A DNA stretch of 64,000 nt from Atherinomorus stipes (taxonomy: Eukaryota > Chordata > Actinopteri > Atheriniformes > Atherinidae). Each line of letters opens with the position of its first letter. Within the stretch, counting starts at the first letter, position 1. The stretch is from assembly GCA_023101725.1 (NCBI GenBank), contig JALJCO010012839.1, forward strand, positions 7,501 to 71,500. Direction: 5' to 3'. Both the position numbers and the translations under genes were made by a program. A model generated the notes under the pieces. The model did not search any database, was not told the origin of the DNA, and saw nothing but the letters and a program-made list of their open reading frames with translations. Below, piece after piece: positions 46,763-58,561 of the stretch.

Positions 46763-47140
46763 TAGGGATGCACCATATTGGAATTTTGCCCAATATCCGA
46801 TATGCCGATATTTTAAAACTCATGTGGCCAATAACCGATGTCGATACCAATATTAAAGGTGAAAAAAATTAAGCAGCTATTGCAAATAGCAGTTTGTTAT
46901 TCGTTTCTGACACTTTGAAAAATAAGGGTGGGAAAACAAATCAATACACTGGAATATAACTATATTTTCATTTGCCAATATTTAAAAACACGGTATCGAT
47001 CAATTTCACTTACAAAATCTTGTGCGATTTCAATGTTCTGTTAAAAAATCTGACCATATTTTGTGAATTCTCGCGAGATTTCATAACAGAATAAAATATT
47101 CTCTAGATTTTGTTAGTAAAATAGATCAATACCACGTTTT
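46763..47140. mobile_element. Partial hAT-like element (relative of 1961-3105)
   Basis: It starts TAGGGATGCACCATATTGG. It shares aatatccgatatgccgatat, ttttaaaactcatgtggcc, gcagctattgcaaatagcag and ctgacactttgaaaa-type blocks with the inverted right half of the element at 1961-3105. The far end is lost near a G-rich tract. Confidence 0.65.
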
Positions 47141-47261
47141 AAAATGTCAAAAAGAAAGGGGAAATCTATAAGGTGTAGGAGGGACGAGGTGTGTATCAGT
47201 GGGTGCATGCAGGTGTACAAGGATTGGTGTTGGAGAGAGAGAAAGTTGGAGAATGACAGGA

Positions 47262-47845
47262 GGGAGGACCGTGCAGGAGGGGGTGGGGGGTGTGTGTCTG
47301 GGATGTGTGTGGAGGGGGAGGTGAGTGGGGAGGAGCGGTGTGTGTGTGTGGGTGGTTTGGGGGCTCGGGGTGTGTGGGCTGGAAGAGGGAGGGGATGTGG
47401 GTGGGTGGGTTGGGGGCACAGGTGTGTGTGGGAGTGGGGTGTGTGGGCTGGGAGAGGGTGGGATGTGAGGGGCTGGGTTGGGGGCTCGGGGGGTGTGTGG
47501 GCTGGGAGAGGGTGGGATGTGGGGGGGTAGGTTGGGGGCTCGGGTGTGTGTGGGAGTAGGGTGTGTGGGCTGGGAGAGGGTGGGATGTGGGTGGGTGGGG
47601 GTTGGGGGGGGGGAGGGGTGTGTGGGCTGGGAGAGGGTGGGATGTGGGTGGGTGGGTTGGGGGCACGGGTGTGTGTGTGGGAGTGGGGTGTGTGGGCTGG
47701 GAGAGGGGTGGGATGTGAGGGGGTGGGTTGGGGGCTCGGGTGTGTGTGGGATTGGGGAGTGTAGGCTGGAAGCTGGAGGGGGGTGGGGGGTGCAGGAGGA
47801 GGGGGCATGGGCGGGTTGGGTTGGGGGAGGTGGGGCGTGGGCAGG
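47262..47845. repeat. G-rich irregular minisatellite
   Basis: Repeats of gggctgggagagggtggg and gatgtgggtgggtgggttgg with spacings of about 54-71 bp. A ctggaagagggagg block also occurs in the LINE 3' UTR at about 42460, so this may be an amplified internal piece of such a UTR. Base skew makes that uncertain. Confidence 0.8.
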
Positions 47846-47874
47846 TGCTTATAACAAGCAAAAACATCTGCCAG

Positions 47875-48055
47875 TAGGAAAAGCTAAATTTTCTTGATCA
47901 GATTTTATTGAATTAAGATGCATTTCCTTAAAACAAGTTCCTTTATCTCTCTGAAATGTTTCACTTCAGGTTATTTTGTCTTATTTTAAGTGTAATGAGA
48001 TATTTTGACTAGAAATTAGAAAAATATACTTGATAAGATTGGATTTTTTGCAGCG
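47875..48055. repeat. Interspersed repeat copy shared with 62890-62995
   Basis: Blocks such as ctagaaattagaaaaatata and cttgataagattgga recur inverted near 62910-62945, along with tcaaaatatgtcat and gaaacatttcag-type sequence. This is a widespread vertebrate interspersed repeat in my memory, but the class is not assigned. Confidence 0.5.
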
Positions 48056-49560
48056 TATTTATCAGTAATACAGTGAAAATGAGAGAAAATGTGAATATTT
48101 GCTTTGCAAGTCAATTTCGGTGTTCGCCCCTAAAGTTTCTGTTAGTGCTCCTAAAAATTGAGGTTGGGGGCCGCTGGTAGGGGTCCTGGTGAAAAATGAG
48201 TCTGGAGCCCTGTGCGAGCTGATCGGCTTTCTTCCCATTTTCCATCCAATGGCTCATCTTTACAGAGTGATGCCTTCATTTGGTTATGATTTAATCGTTC
48301 TTGGCAGCAGCCATAAAGAAGAACATGAAGCCTTCAGAGAAACTTTATGCTCGTTATTCCAACAACAGGAGCAGCAAACGTAGCTCATCTTTCCTCTGAC
48401 TTCTTTGTTTCTGCATAAATTTAACAGTGAAAAGCTTCCAGTCTAAAAAGGGAGTCATTATTATCAGAATGAAGGCAGACAGTCTCTTCAGTAAAAGAAT
48501 ATCACCTCTGCCAGTCCTCCTTCATCGTGCTTCTTACAAATGGCCCACTGGTACAAAGGAACCCCCCCACTCTGCCACTAATTGGATAGTGAATTATTCA
48601 AGGTTGGTATGAGGGAAACACAGCCGTCCTTTCACACCTTCACAGTTGAAACTGCAGCAGATACAAAGCCTCAGAGCGTCCTTATCACTGCACACCAAAG
48701 CCTCTTCTCCCACTTAATCTCCAGATCCTGCTCCTCTTCATCAGCTCCTGATCCTCTTCATCAGCTCCTGATCCCAGCAGACCTCTGACTCTCCCTCCCA
48801 TCCTCTCTCTCTCCTGTCAATGACTGTTTCCTGAGTCAGAGCGATCGACAGCCCATCCCCTTCAGTCAAACATCATCACCTCTGCAGACAAGCCACAACA
48901 CAACAGTGTTTGGACAAGAGCAGATCCCATCAGCTTTGATTAAAGCTGAGCAAACCGATCAGAGAGCGGTAATCAGGAGCAGAGTGAGGCTGCTGTCCAT
49001 CAAAGTGTCCCTCAGTCTGTCTGTGGTTAACCGGGAGGATCTGCTCTGGGAATCACTGCCAGAACTGCTGCAACTCTCTAATTATGAAGGTTCTGATTAA
49101 ACACAAAGAAACTAATTATTCACTGCAGCAATCATCAGCTTCACTGTGGAAGATTCAGGAAACTTAGGGAAAAAAGAAGCATTTCCTATCCACCTGATCA
49201 ACTCCCTGTTAACACCAATATCTAACCAGCCAATCACATGTCAGCAACTCAGTGCGTTTAGTCTTGCAGACATTAAACCCATTTCATTCTGCACTTGGCG
49301 TAAGATAAGAATAGGACAGTCTCCATCAACCCTTTGTGTTCTTGTCCAACTCATTAGGCTGTAATTCTGTCTTCAGGTAACACTGCAGGCTTAAACTAGA
49401 TGGTTTTGGGTTTTCATGTTTGTCTTTTGGCCTGACAGTTTTAAGCTGGGAAAGAGAAATGTGCTAAGCTGGATTTATACCCACGGGTTGTCTGTGGAGG
49501 CCCGACATGCATCCCTGCTACACGAACGCAGAAGTGCTCCCTGGTGATTGGTTAGTGTGG
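48056..49560. other. Intron without recognised repeats
   Basis: The longest repeat-poor stretch of the upstream intron. It includes a region with paired CTTTGAT (48934-48940) and ATCAAAG (48999-49005) motifs. There are no exons or elements I can name. Confidence 0.45.
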
Positions 49561-49576
49561 TTACATGCCTCCAGAT

Positions 49577-50065
49577 GTGTGTGTATGTATGTGTGTGTGT
49601 ATGTACGTGTGTACGAGTGTATGTATGTATGTATGTGTGTATGTATGTTTGTGTGTATGTATGTGTGTATGTATGTATGTTTGTATGTATGTTTGTGTGT
49701 ATGTATGTGTGTATGTATGTTGTGTGATTGTGTGTGTGATTGTGTGTATGTGTGGGTGTACGAGTGTATGTATGTGTGTATGTGTGTGTGATGGTGTGTG
49801 TGATTGTGTGTATGTGTGTGTGTGATGGTGTGTGTGATTGTGTGTATGTGTGTGTGATGGTGTGTGTGATTGTGTGTATGTGTGTGTGATGGTGTGTGAT
49901 GGTGTGTGTGATTGTGTGTGTGATGGTGTGTATGTGTGTGTGATGGTGTGTGATGGTGTGTGTGATTGTGTGTATGTGTGTGTGATGGTGTGTGTGATTG
50001 TGTGTATGTGTGTGTGATTGTGTGTGTGATTGTGTATGTGTGTGTGATGGTGTGTGTGACTGGGT
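49577..50065. repeat. Compound TG-rich microsatellite
   Basis: The left part is built of tatgtgtgtatg units. The right part (from about 49725) is built of tgtgtgtgattg, tgtgtatg and tgtgtgatgg units in changing order. Open frames on both strands here are simple-sequence artefacts. Confidence 0.95.
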
Positions 50066-50264
50066 GAATGCGACCTGCAGTGTAAGATCACCTTGAGTGC
50101 TCAGTATGGCTAGAAAAGTGCGACATAAGTACAGGCCATTCACCAGTTCATTCAAACAACAAGAAACTAATAATAAATAAAAATGCACAAAATTATAATC
50201 TAGTGAAAGAAAATGTTGCTTTTTGATGTGGTTTGAAATAATAATTGAAAAAAACAAATAAACT

Positions 50265-50495
50265 GTCCCAGACACATTAGAGCACCTTTCGCATGAACAG
50301 TGGACCAACATACCTGTCAACAGATAGTTGTTTTATTTTTGTGTTTTAAATATTTCTCTCAAACCACAATGCAAATTCAATGTCATGATTTTCATAAAAT
50401 CTTTATTTATAATCACTTTTGTCAATTTTAACTTATTTCACTGAGCTGATTTTTTTCCTTCTGTAATTGGAGGGTATTATAATTTTGAGGAGGAC
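50265..50495 (-). mobile_element. Partial MITE (relative of 1407-1932)
   Basis: On the minus strand it shares aaaatcatgacattga, gcattgtggttt, aattataaataaa-like and aaatcagctcagtgaaataag-like blocks with the left half of the element at 1407-1932. It ends near ttgaggaggactgt. Its other end is not clear. Confidence 0.7.
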
Positions 50496-50610
50496 TGTTT
50501 GTGTGTGTGTGGGGGGGGACGTAGAAAAGCTTTTAGTGGTCAAAGGGGTGAGAAATGTAACGGTGGGAGGGCTCCATGGGGTCAGTGTCACTAAGAGGAC
50601 GAGGCGAACT

Positions 50611-53606
50611 CCAGTCCCGGACTACGTCCTCCAGTCCATCTTCCAGTCCCGGACTACGTTCACCAGTCCATCTTCCAGTCCCGGACTACGTTCACCAGTC
50701 CATCTTCCAGTCCCGGACAACGTTCACCAGTCCATCTTCCAGTCCCAGACTACGTCCTCCAGTCCATCCACCAGTCCCAGACTACGTCCTCCAGTCCATC
50801 CACCAGTCCCGGACTACGTCCTCCAGTCCATCCACCAGTCCCGGACTACGTCCTCAAGTCCATCCTCCAGTCCCGGACTACGTTCACCAGTCCATCCACC
50901 AGTCCCGGACTACGTCCTCCAATCCTGGACTACGTCCTCCAATCCTGGGATACATCCTCCAGTCCCCGACTACGTTTACCAGTCCATCTTCCAGTCCCAG
51001 ACTACGTCCTCCAGTCCATCCTCCAGTCCCGGACTACGTCCTCCAATCCTGGGATACATCCTCCAGTCCCCGACTACGTTTACCAGTCCATCTTCCATTC
51101 CCAGACTACGTCCTCCAGTCCATCCTCCAGTCCCCGACTACGTTTACCAGTCCATCTTCCAGTCCCAGACTACGTCCTCCAGTCCATCCTCCAGTCCCCG
51201 ACTACGTTTACCAGTCCATCTTCCAGTCCCAGACTACGTCCTCCAGTCCATCCACCATACCCGGACCACGTCCTCCAGACCATCTACCAGTCCCGGACTA
51301 TGTCCTCCAATCCTGGGATACGTCCTCCAGTCCCCGACTACGTCCTCCAGTACATCCTCCAGTCCCGGTCTACGTCCTCCAGTCCATCCCCCAGTCCCGG
51401 ACTACGTCCTCCAATCATGGACTGCGTCCTCCAGTCCCTAACTAGGTTCACCAGTCCATCCTCCACATCCTGGACTACGTCCTCCAATCCTGGACTACGT
51501 CCTCCAATCCTGGGATACGTCCTCCAGTCCCCCACTACATTTACCAGTCCATCTTCCAGTCCCGGAGTACGTCCTCCAGTCCATCTTCCAGTCCCAGACT
51601 ACGTCCTCCAGTCCATCTTCCAGTCCCGGACTACGTCCTCCAGTCCATCCACCAGTCCCGGACTACGTCCTTCAATCATGGACTACGTCCTCCAGTCCAT
51701 CTTCCAGTCCCGGACTACGTCCTCCAGTCCATCCACCAGTCCCGGACTACGTCCTCCAATCCTGAACTTCGTCCTCCAGTCCCCGACCACGTTTACCAGT
51801 TAATGTTCCAGTCCCGGACTACGTCATCCAGTCCATCTTCCAGTCCTGGACTACGTCCTCCAGTCCATCTTGCAGTCCCAGACTACGTCCTCCAGTCCAT
51901 CTTCCAGTCCCTGACTACATCCTCCAGTCCATCCACCAGTCCCGGACTACCTCCTTCAATCATGGACTACGTCCTCCAGTCCATCTTCCAGTCCCGGACT
52001 ACGTCCTCCAGTCCATCCACCAGTCCCGGACTACGTCCTTCAATCATGGACTACGTCCTCCAGTCCCGGACTACGTTCAACAGTCCATCCACCAGTCCCG
52101 GACTACGTCCTCCAATCCTGGACTACGTCCTCCAGTCCCGGACTACGTCCTCCAGTCCATCCTCCAGTCCCGGACTACGTCCTCCAATCCTGGACTACGT
52201 CCTCCAGTCCAGGACTACGTCCTCCAGTCCATCGTCCAGTCCCGGACTACGTCCTCCAATCCTGGACTACGTCCTCCAGTCCAGGACTACGTCCTCCAGT
52301 CCAGGACTACGTCCTCCAGTCCATCCTCCAGTCCCGGACTACGTCCTCCAATCCATCCACCAGTCCCGGACTACGTCCTCCAGTCCATCCTCCAGTCCCG
52401 GACTACGTCCTCCAATCCTGGACTACGTCCTCCAATCCTGGGATACGTCCTCCAGTCCCGGACTACGTTCACCAGTCCATCCACCAGTCCCGGACTACGT
52501 CCTCCAGTCCATCCTCCAGTCCCGGACTACGTCCTCCAATCCTGGACTACGTCCTCCAATCCTGGGATACGTCCTCCAGTCCCCGACTACGTTCACCAGT
52601 CCATCCACCAGTCCTCGGACATCCTCCAGTCCATCCTCCAGTCCCGGACTACGTCCTCCAATCCATCCTCCAGTCCCAGACTACGTCCTCCAATCATGGA
52701 CTACGTCCTCCAGTCCCCGACTACGTTCACCAGTCCATCCACCAGTCCCGGACTACGTCCTCCAGTCCATCCCCCAGTCCCGGACTACGTCCTACAATCA
52801 CGGACTGCGTCCTCCAGTCCCCGACTACGTTCACCAGTCCATCCACCAGTCCCGGACTACGTCCTCCAGTCAATCCTCAAATCCCGGACTACGTTCACCA
52901 GTCCATCCACCAGTCCCGGACTACGTCCTCCAGTCCATCCTCCAGTCCTGAACTATGTCCTCCAGTCCATCCACCAGTCCCGGACTATGTCCTTCAATCC
53001 ATCCACCAGTCCCGGACCACGTCCTCAAGTCCATCCTCCACTCCCGGACTACGTCCTCCAGTCCATCCCCCAGTGCCGGACTACGTCCCCCAGTCCATCT
53101 TCCAGTCCCAGACTACGTCCTCCAGTCCATCCACCAGTCCCGGACTACGTCCTCAAGTCCATCCTCCAGTCCCGGACTACGTCCTCCAGTCCATCCCCCA
53201 GTGCCGGACTACGTTCACCAGTCCATCCACCAGTCCTGGACTACGTCCTCCAGTCCATCCTCCAGTCCTGAACTATGTCCTCCAGTCCATCCACCAGTCC
53301 CGGACTATGTCCTCCAATCCATCCACCAGTCCCGGACCACGTCCTCCAGACCATCCTCCAGTCCCGGACTACGTCCTCAAGTCCATCCTCCAGTCCCGGA
53401 CTACGTCCTCCAGTCCATCCCCCAGTGACGGACTACGTCCTCCAGTCCATCTTCCAGTCCCAGACTACGTCCTCCAGTACATCCTCCAGTCCCGGTCTAC
53501 GTCCTCCAGTCCATCCCCCAGTCCCAGACTACGTCCTCCAGTACATCCTCCAGTCCCTAACTATGTTCACCAGACCATCCACCAGTACCTGACTATGTCC
53601 TCCAAT
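50611..53606. repeat. 32/20-bp compound minisatellite
   Basis: Built from a 20-bp module (ccggactacgtcctccagtc) and a 12-bp module (catcctccagtc), giving 32-bp units mixed with 20-bp ones. Common variants are cctggactac, gttcacc and aatcctggga. About 3 kb long. Open frames of up to 382 codons arise only because stops are rare in the unit. Confidence 0.96.
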
Positions 53607-56494
53607 CCTACCCTCCTCAGCATCCCTACCTTCTTCAGCATCCCTACCCTCCTCAGCATCCCTACCTTCCTCAGCATCCCTACCTTCCTCAGCATCCCTA
53701 CCCTCCTCAGCATCCCTATCTTCTTCAGCATCCCTACCTTCCTCAGCATCCCTACCCTCCTCAGCATCCCTACCCTCCTCAGCATCCCTATCTTCTTCAG
53801 CATCCCTACCTTCCTCAGCATCCCTACCCTCCTCAGCATCCCTACCCTCCTCAGCATCCCTACCCTCCTCAGCATCCCTATCTTCTTCAGCATCCCTACC
53901 TTCCTCAGCATCCTGACCCTCTTCAGCATCCCTACCCTCCTCAGCATCCCTATCTTCTTCAGCATCCCTACCTTCCTCAGCATCCCTACCCTCCTCAGCA
54001 TCCCTACCCTCCTCAGCATCCCTACCCTCCTCAGCATCCCTACCTTCCTCAGCATCCCTACCCTCCTCAGCATCCCTACCTTCCTCAGCATCCCTACCTT
54101 CCTCAGCATCCCTACCTTCTTCAGCATCCCTACCCTCCTCAGCATCCCTATCTTCTTCAGCATCCCTACCTTCCTCAGCATCCCTATCTTCCTCAGCATC
54201 CCTACCTTCTTCAGCATCCCTACCCTCCTCAGCATCCCTACCTTCTTCAGCATCCCTACCCTCCTCAGCATCCCTACCCTCCTCAGCATCCCTACCCTCC
54301 TCAGCATCCCGACCTTCTTCAGCATCCCTACCCTCCTCAGCATCCCTACCCTCCTCAGCATCCCTACCTTCTTCAGCATCCCTACCTTCCTCAGCATCCC
54401 TACCCTCCTCAGCATCCCTACCCTCCTCAGCATCCCTACCCTCCTCAGCATCCCGACCTTCTTCAGCATCCCTACCCTCCTCAGCATCCCTACCTTCCTC
54501 AGCATCCCTACCTTCCTCAGCATCCCTACCTTCCTCAGCATCCCTACCTTCCTCAGCATCCCTACCCTCCTCAGCATCCCTACCCTCCTCAGCATCCCTA
54601 CCCTCCTCAGCATCCCTACCCTCCTCAGCATCCCTACCTTCCTCAGCATCCCTACCTTCTTCAGCATCCCTACCCTCCTCAGCATCCCTATCTTCTTCAG
54701 CATCCCTACCTTCTTCAGCATCCCTACCTTTTTCAGCATCCCTACCTTCTTCAGCATCCCTATCTTCCTCAGCATCCCTACCCTCCCCAGCATCCCTATC
54801 TTCTTCAGCATCCCTACCCTCCTCAGCATCCCTATCTTCTTCAGCATCCCTACCCTCCCCAGCATCCCTATCTTCTTCAGCATCCCTACCCTCCTCAGCA
54901 TCCCTATCTTCTTCAGCATCCCTACCCTCCCCAGCATCCCTACCTTCTTCAGCATCCCTACCCTACTCAGCATCCCTATCTTCTTCAGCATCCCTACCCT
55001 CCCCAGCATCCCTATCTTCTTCAGCATCCCTACCCTCCCCAGCATCCCTATCTTCTTCAGCATCCCTACCCTCCTCAGCATCCCTATCTTCTTCAGCATC
55101 CCTATCTTCTTCAGCATCCCTACCCTCCTCAGCATCCCTATCTTCCTCAGCATCCCTACCCTCCTCAGCATCCCTACCTTCTTCAGCATCCCTACCTTCT
55201 TCAGCATCCCTACCCTCCTCAGCATCCCTACCCTTCCTCAGCATCCCTACCTTCTTCAGCATCCCTATCTTCTTCAGCATCCCTACCCTCCTCAGCATCC
55301 CTACCTTCCTCAGCATCCCTACCCTCCTCAGCATCCCTATCTTCCTCAGCATCCCTACCCTCCCCAGCATCCCTATCTTCCTCAGCATCCCTACCTTCTT
55401 CAGCATCCCTATCTTCCTCAGCATCCCTACCTTCCTCAGCATCCCTACCTTCTTCAGCATCCCTACCTTCTTCAGCATCCCTACCTTCCTCAGCATCCCT
55501 ACCTTCTTCAGCATCCCTATCTTCCTCAGCATCCCTACCCTCCTCAGCATCCCTACCTTCCTCAGCATCCCTACCTTCCTCAGCATCCCTACCTTCTTCA
55601 GCATCCCTACCTTCCTCAGCATCCCTATCTTCTTCAGCATCCCTATCTTCTTCAGCATCCCTACCCTCCTCAGCATCCCTATCTTCCTCAGCATCCCTAC
55701 CCTCCTCAGCATCCCTATCTTCTTCAGCATCCCTATCTTCTTCAGCATCCCTACCCTCCTCAGCATCCCTATCTTCCTCAGCATCCCTATCTTCTTCAGC
55801 ATCCCTATCTTCTTCAGCATCCCTACCCTCCTCAGCATCCCTATCTTCCTCAGCATCCCTACCCTCCTCAGCATCCCTACCTTCCTCAGCATCCCCACCC
55901 TCCCCAGCATCCCTATCTTCCTCAGCATCCCTACCCTCCTCAGCATCCCTACCTTCCTCAGCATCCCTACCTTCTTCAGCATCCCTACCTTCTTCAGCAT
56001 CCCTACCTTCCTCAGCATCCCTACCTTCTTCAGCATCCCTATCTTCCTCAGCATCCCTATCTTCCTCAGCATCCCTACCTTCTTCAGCATCCCTACCTTC
56101 CTCAGCATCCCTACCTTCTTCAGCATCCCTACCCTCCTCAGCATCCCTACCTTCCTCAGCATCCCTACCTTCTTCAGCATCCCTACCTTCCTCAGCATCC
56201 CTACCTTCTTCAGCATCCCTACCTTCTTCAGCATCCCTACCTTCTTCAGCATCCCTATCTTCTTCAGCATCCCTACCCTCCCCAGCATCCCTACCCTCCC
56301 CAGCATCCCTATCTTCCTCAGCATCCCTACCCTCCCCAGCATCCCTACCCTCCCCAGCATCCCTACCCTCCCCAGCATCCCTACCCTCCCCAGCATCCCT
56401 ATCTTCCTCAGCATCCCTACCCTCCCCAGCATCCCTATCTTCCCCAGCATCCCTACCCTCTCCAGCATCCCTATCTTCCTCAGCATCCCTACCC
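53607..56494. repeat. 18-bp minisatellite
   Basis: About 160 copies of catccctaccctcctcag. Variants are mostly accctcc, accttcc, accttct, atcttcc and atcttct. It abuts the preceding minisatellite directly. A single extra base near 55231 shifts the phase. Because 18 is a multiple of three and the unit lacks stops in several frames, frames of 454 to 1170 codons run through it on both strands. Confidence 0.98.
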
Positions 56495-58560
56495 AGGCTA
56501 CAGCGGGTCAGCTCAGATTCTTCACAACATTCCAAACTATAGTGAAATCTACAGCTCTGAATACTGCCTGCGTGGCCGAGATTAGGTATCATGCACCTAA
56601 TGCATTTTGGTTATTTGTATTTCAGAGTTCCAAAAGTTTACTGCTAGGTTTATGCACCCAAAGGAGTTTTGTTTAATAAAAAAACAGAAAGATAAATGGT
56701 AGAATCTGCACTGAAAAAAGGAAAGAGCTTTAGATAGTGCACGTTGTAAAACCAGGTTAATATTAGTTTGGCTTTTACCGCTTCTGAGCTCTGAAGGAGT
56801 CGGTGAAGCTGAATAGGCTGAAGAATGAGGCGGCCATTAGTCTGAGAGGGAGGGGCTCAGTTTGAACGGTGGGGAGACTCCGGACTCTGCCTTTAACTCT
56901 GCATTTTGTGATGTTTGTTTCGTTATCTCTTTGTCTGCTGACCCTACTGTGAAGCACTTTGTGTAGCCATGGTTACTGTAAAGCAGGGCTCTGCAACCTG
57001 CAGCTTTAGAGCCACAAGTGGCTCGTTGGACCGTCCACAACGGCTCAATATAACATCGACTAAAAACAATAAAGAACCGAGTAATATTTAGACATAAAGT
57101 TGATGACAAATGTAGGTTTTAGCAGTGTTTCATTGGAATAATTGATCTATATTTTTACAAGTAAAAACACCAGGAATGTTTTTTTCTACATCTGTTTCTC
57201 TTCTCATTATGGGCTTCTTCTGCAACACACGGTCTCAGAAGAGCAAAATCCCATAAAGGAAAATGGAACTAACCCCCCCCCCCTTATTTTTTTGTTTTTT
57301 ACAGAAGATTAGGGGCACTGAAGAAAAAGATTCTGAGAGAAAAGTCAGAATTTATACTTTTTCCAGAATATTAAAAGAAATTTTCAGGATTATTTTGTTC
57401 AATTTCTGAAAAAAGTAAAAGTTCTGACTTTTTTGTAGAATTTAATTTAATTTTTTTCTACAGTGGCCCTAATCCTCTTCCGTTGTTTTGTTTTCCAAAA
57501 CCTAAAAGTCTACATAAAACTGTTGTTGCCATTTTTAAATGCCCAATTTCCGAAAGTTAGAGTTGATCAAAATTATAAGTTGTTTTTTGAAAAAAGGCCA
57601 TGAAATATTTGCGGCTGTGGGCGACTTCTATTTAACTGGGTTGAGGGAAAAATGCTATAAAGGCTTTATATATATTCTATATGTATATATTCTAAACTAT
57701 ATTCTAAAACCATCTCTCTGTAAAAACTACATCACATTCTCTTCAGATCAAACTTTACAATATAAAAGTTAGACACAAAATCACCTCTTCTATTAAAATG
57801 AAATTCAGTTCTAACCAGTCAGTTACCAGAGTCTGACAGTAAGTGTGCTGAAGTAAAGTCGTGTGGTGAAAGATGTCCAGACATGACGGCGACAGCCGCT
57901 CACTTCAGAACGGAGGAGATCAGTGAAGCGGAGGATCCCTGGTTCCCGGGGACACGCCGGTGCAGCTCATCCTGCTGCAACATCTGGACAGAACTCCGTA
58001 ATGGTGCCAACAGAACATGCCTGAGGAAAGGTCACCAAGGAAACCTTCCCCCAACCGTCCTGTAACAACCTGTCCGTGAGGAGCCGGACCAGATCAGGAT
58101 GTTTAAACAGAAACGTTTTCATTTCTGACACTTTCATGCTGCCGGCCTAAAAGCGCTTCACTCCACCGATTCTCCACGGCCGCCATCACACCACCCACTC
58201 AGCTCTGGCTTCATTCAGACAGCAGAGGAGGCGATTCACCGAGACGAGGAAAGGCGGAGTTCATCACACCACAACCATCACTTTTCCTAAAAGAGCTGCT
58301 TTCCTCCGTGTCCTCACATCTCCTCTAATTCTGGGTCAGATGTTTTCGCCGTAAACAGCTTCAGAGAGTCAACGTTCTAAACAGGACACAGGAGGGACAG
58401 GCCGTGTCCTCAGAGAGGACAAGGTGGCGCTCATTTCATTTATTCTGACAAACATTCTGACATTTTACATGTTTCCTTCACAACAAAGCTGGAGGGTTTT
58501 TTTGGGGGGGGGGAACGCATCGCCCAGCTTTGTCAAGACGTCCTGCGGTCAGTCTGATCC
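56495..58560. other. Intron with a possible hAT end
   Basis: Mostly unassigned. At 56986 a CAGGGCTCTGCAACCTGCAG start followed by tagagccaca and gtggctcg resembles the terminus of a Charlie-like hAT element. Its partner end was not found. A C run lies at about 57275-57284. Confidence 0.4.
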
Positions 58561-58561
58561 C

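Noticed and set aside
46303..46872. 189-codon plus-strand frame as a possible gene
   Set aside because: It crosses from unique intron into a hAT-like repeat and shows no domain, splice sites or regulatory context.
47113..47897. Proline- and glycine-rich frames in the G-rich tract
   Set aside because: Simple-sequence artefacts of a G-rich minisatellite.
49475..50320. 281-codon THTHTH-type frame and its antisense partners
   Set aside because: Translation of a TG-rich microsatellite.
50467..53428. Several proline/serine-rich frames of 150-380 codons in the 32/20-bp array
   Set aside because: All lie within tandem repeats and exist in parallel frames. No unique protein sequence is present.
53073..56585. 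1170-codon plus-strand open frame and the long minus-strand frames over the 18-bp array
   Set aside because: They are products of a stop-poor repeat whose period is a multiple of three. There is no start context, splice site or non-repetitive domain.
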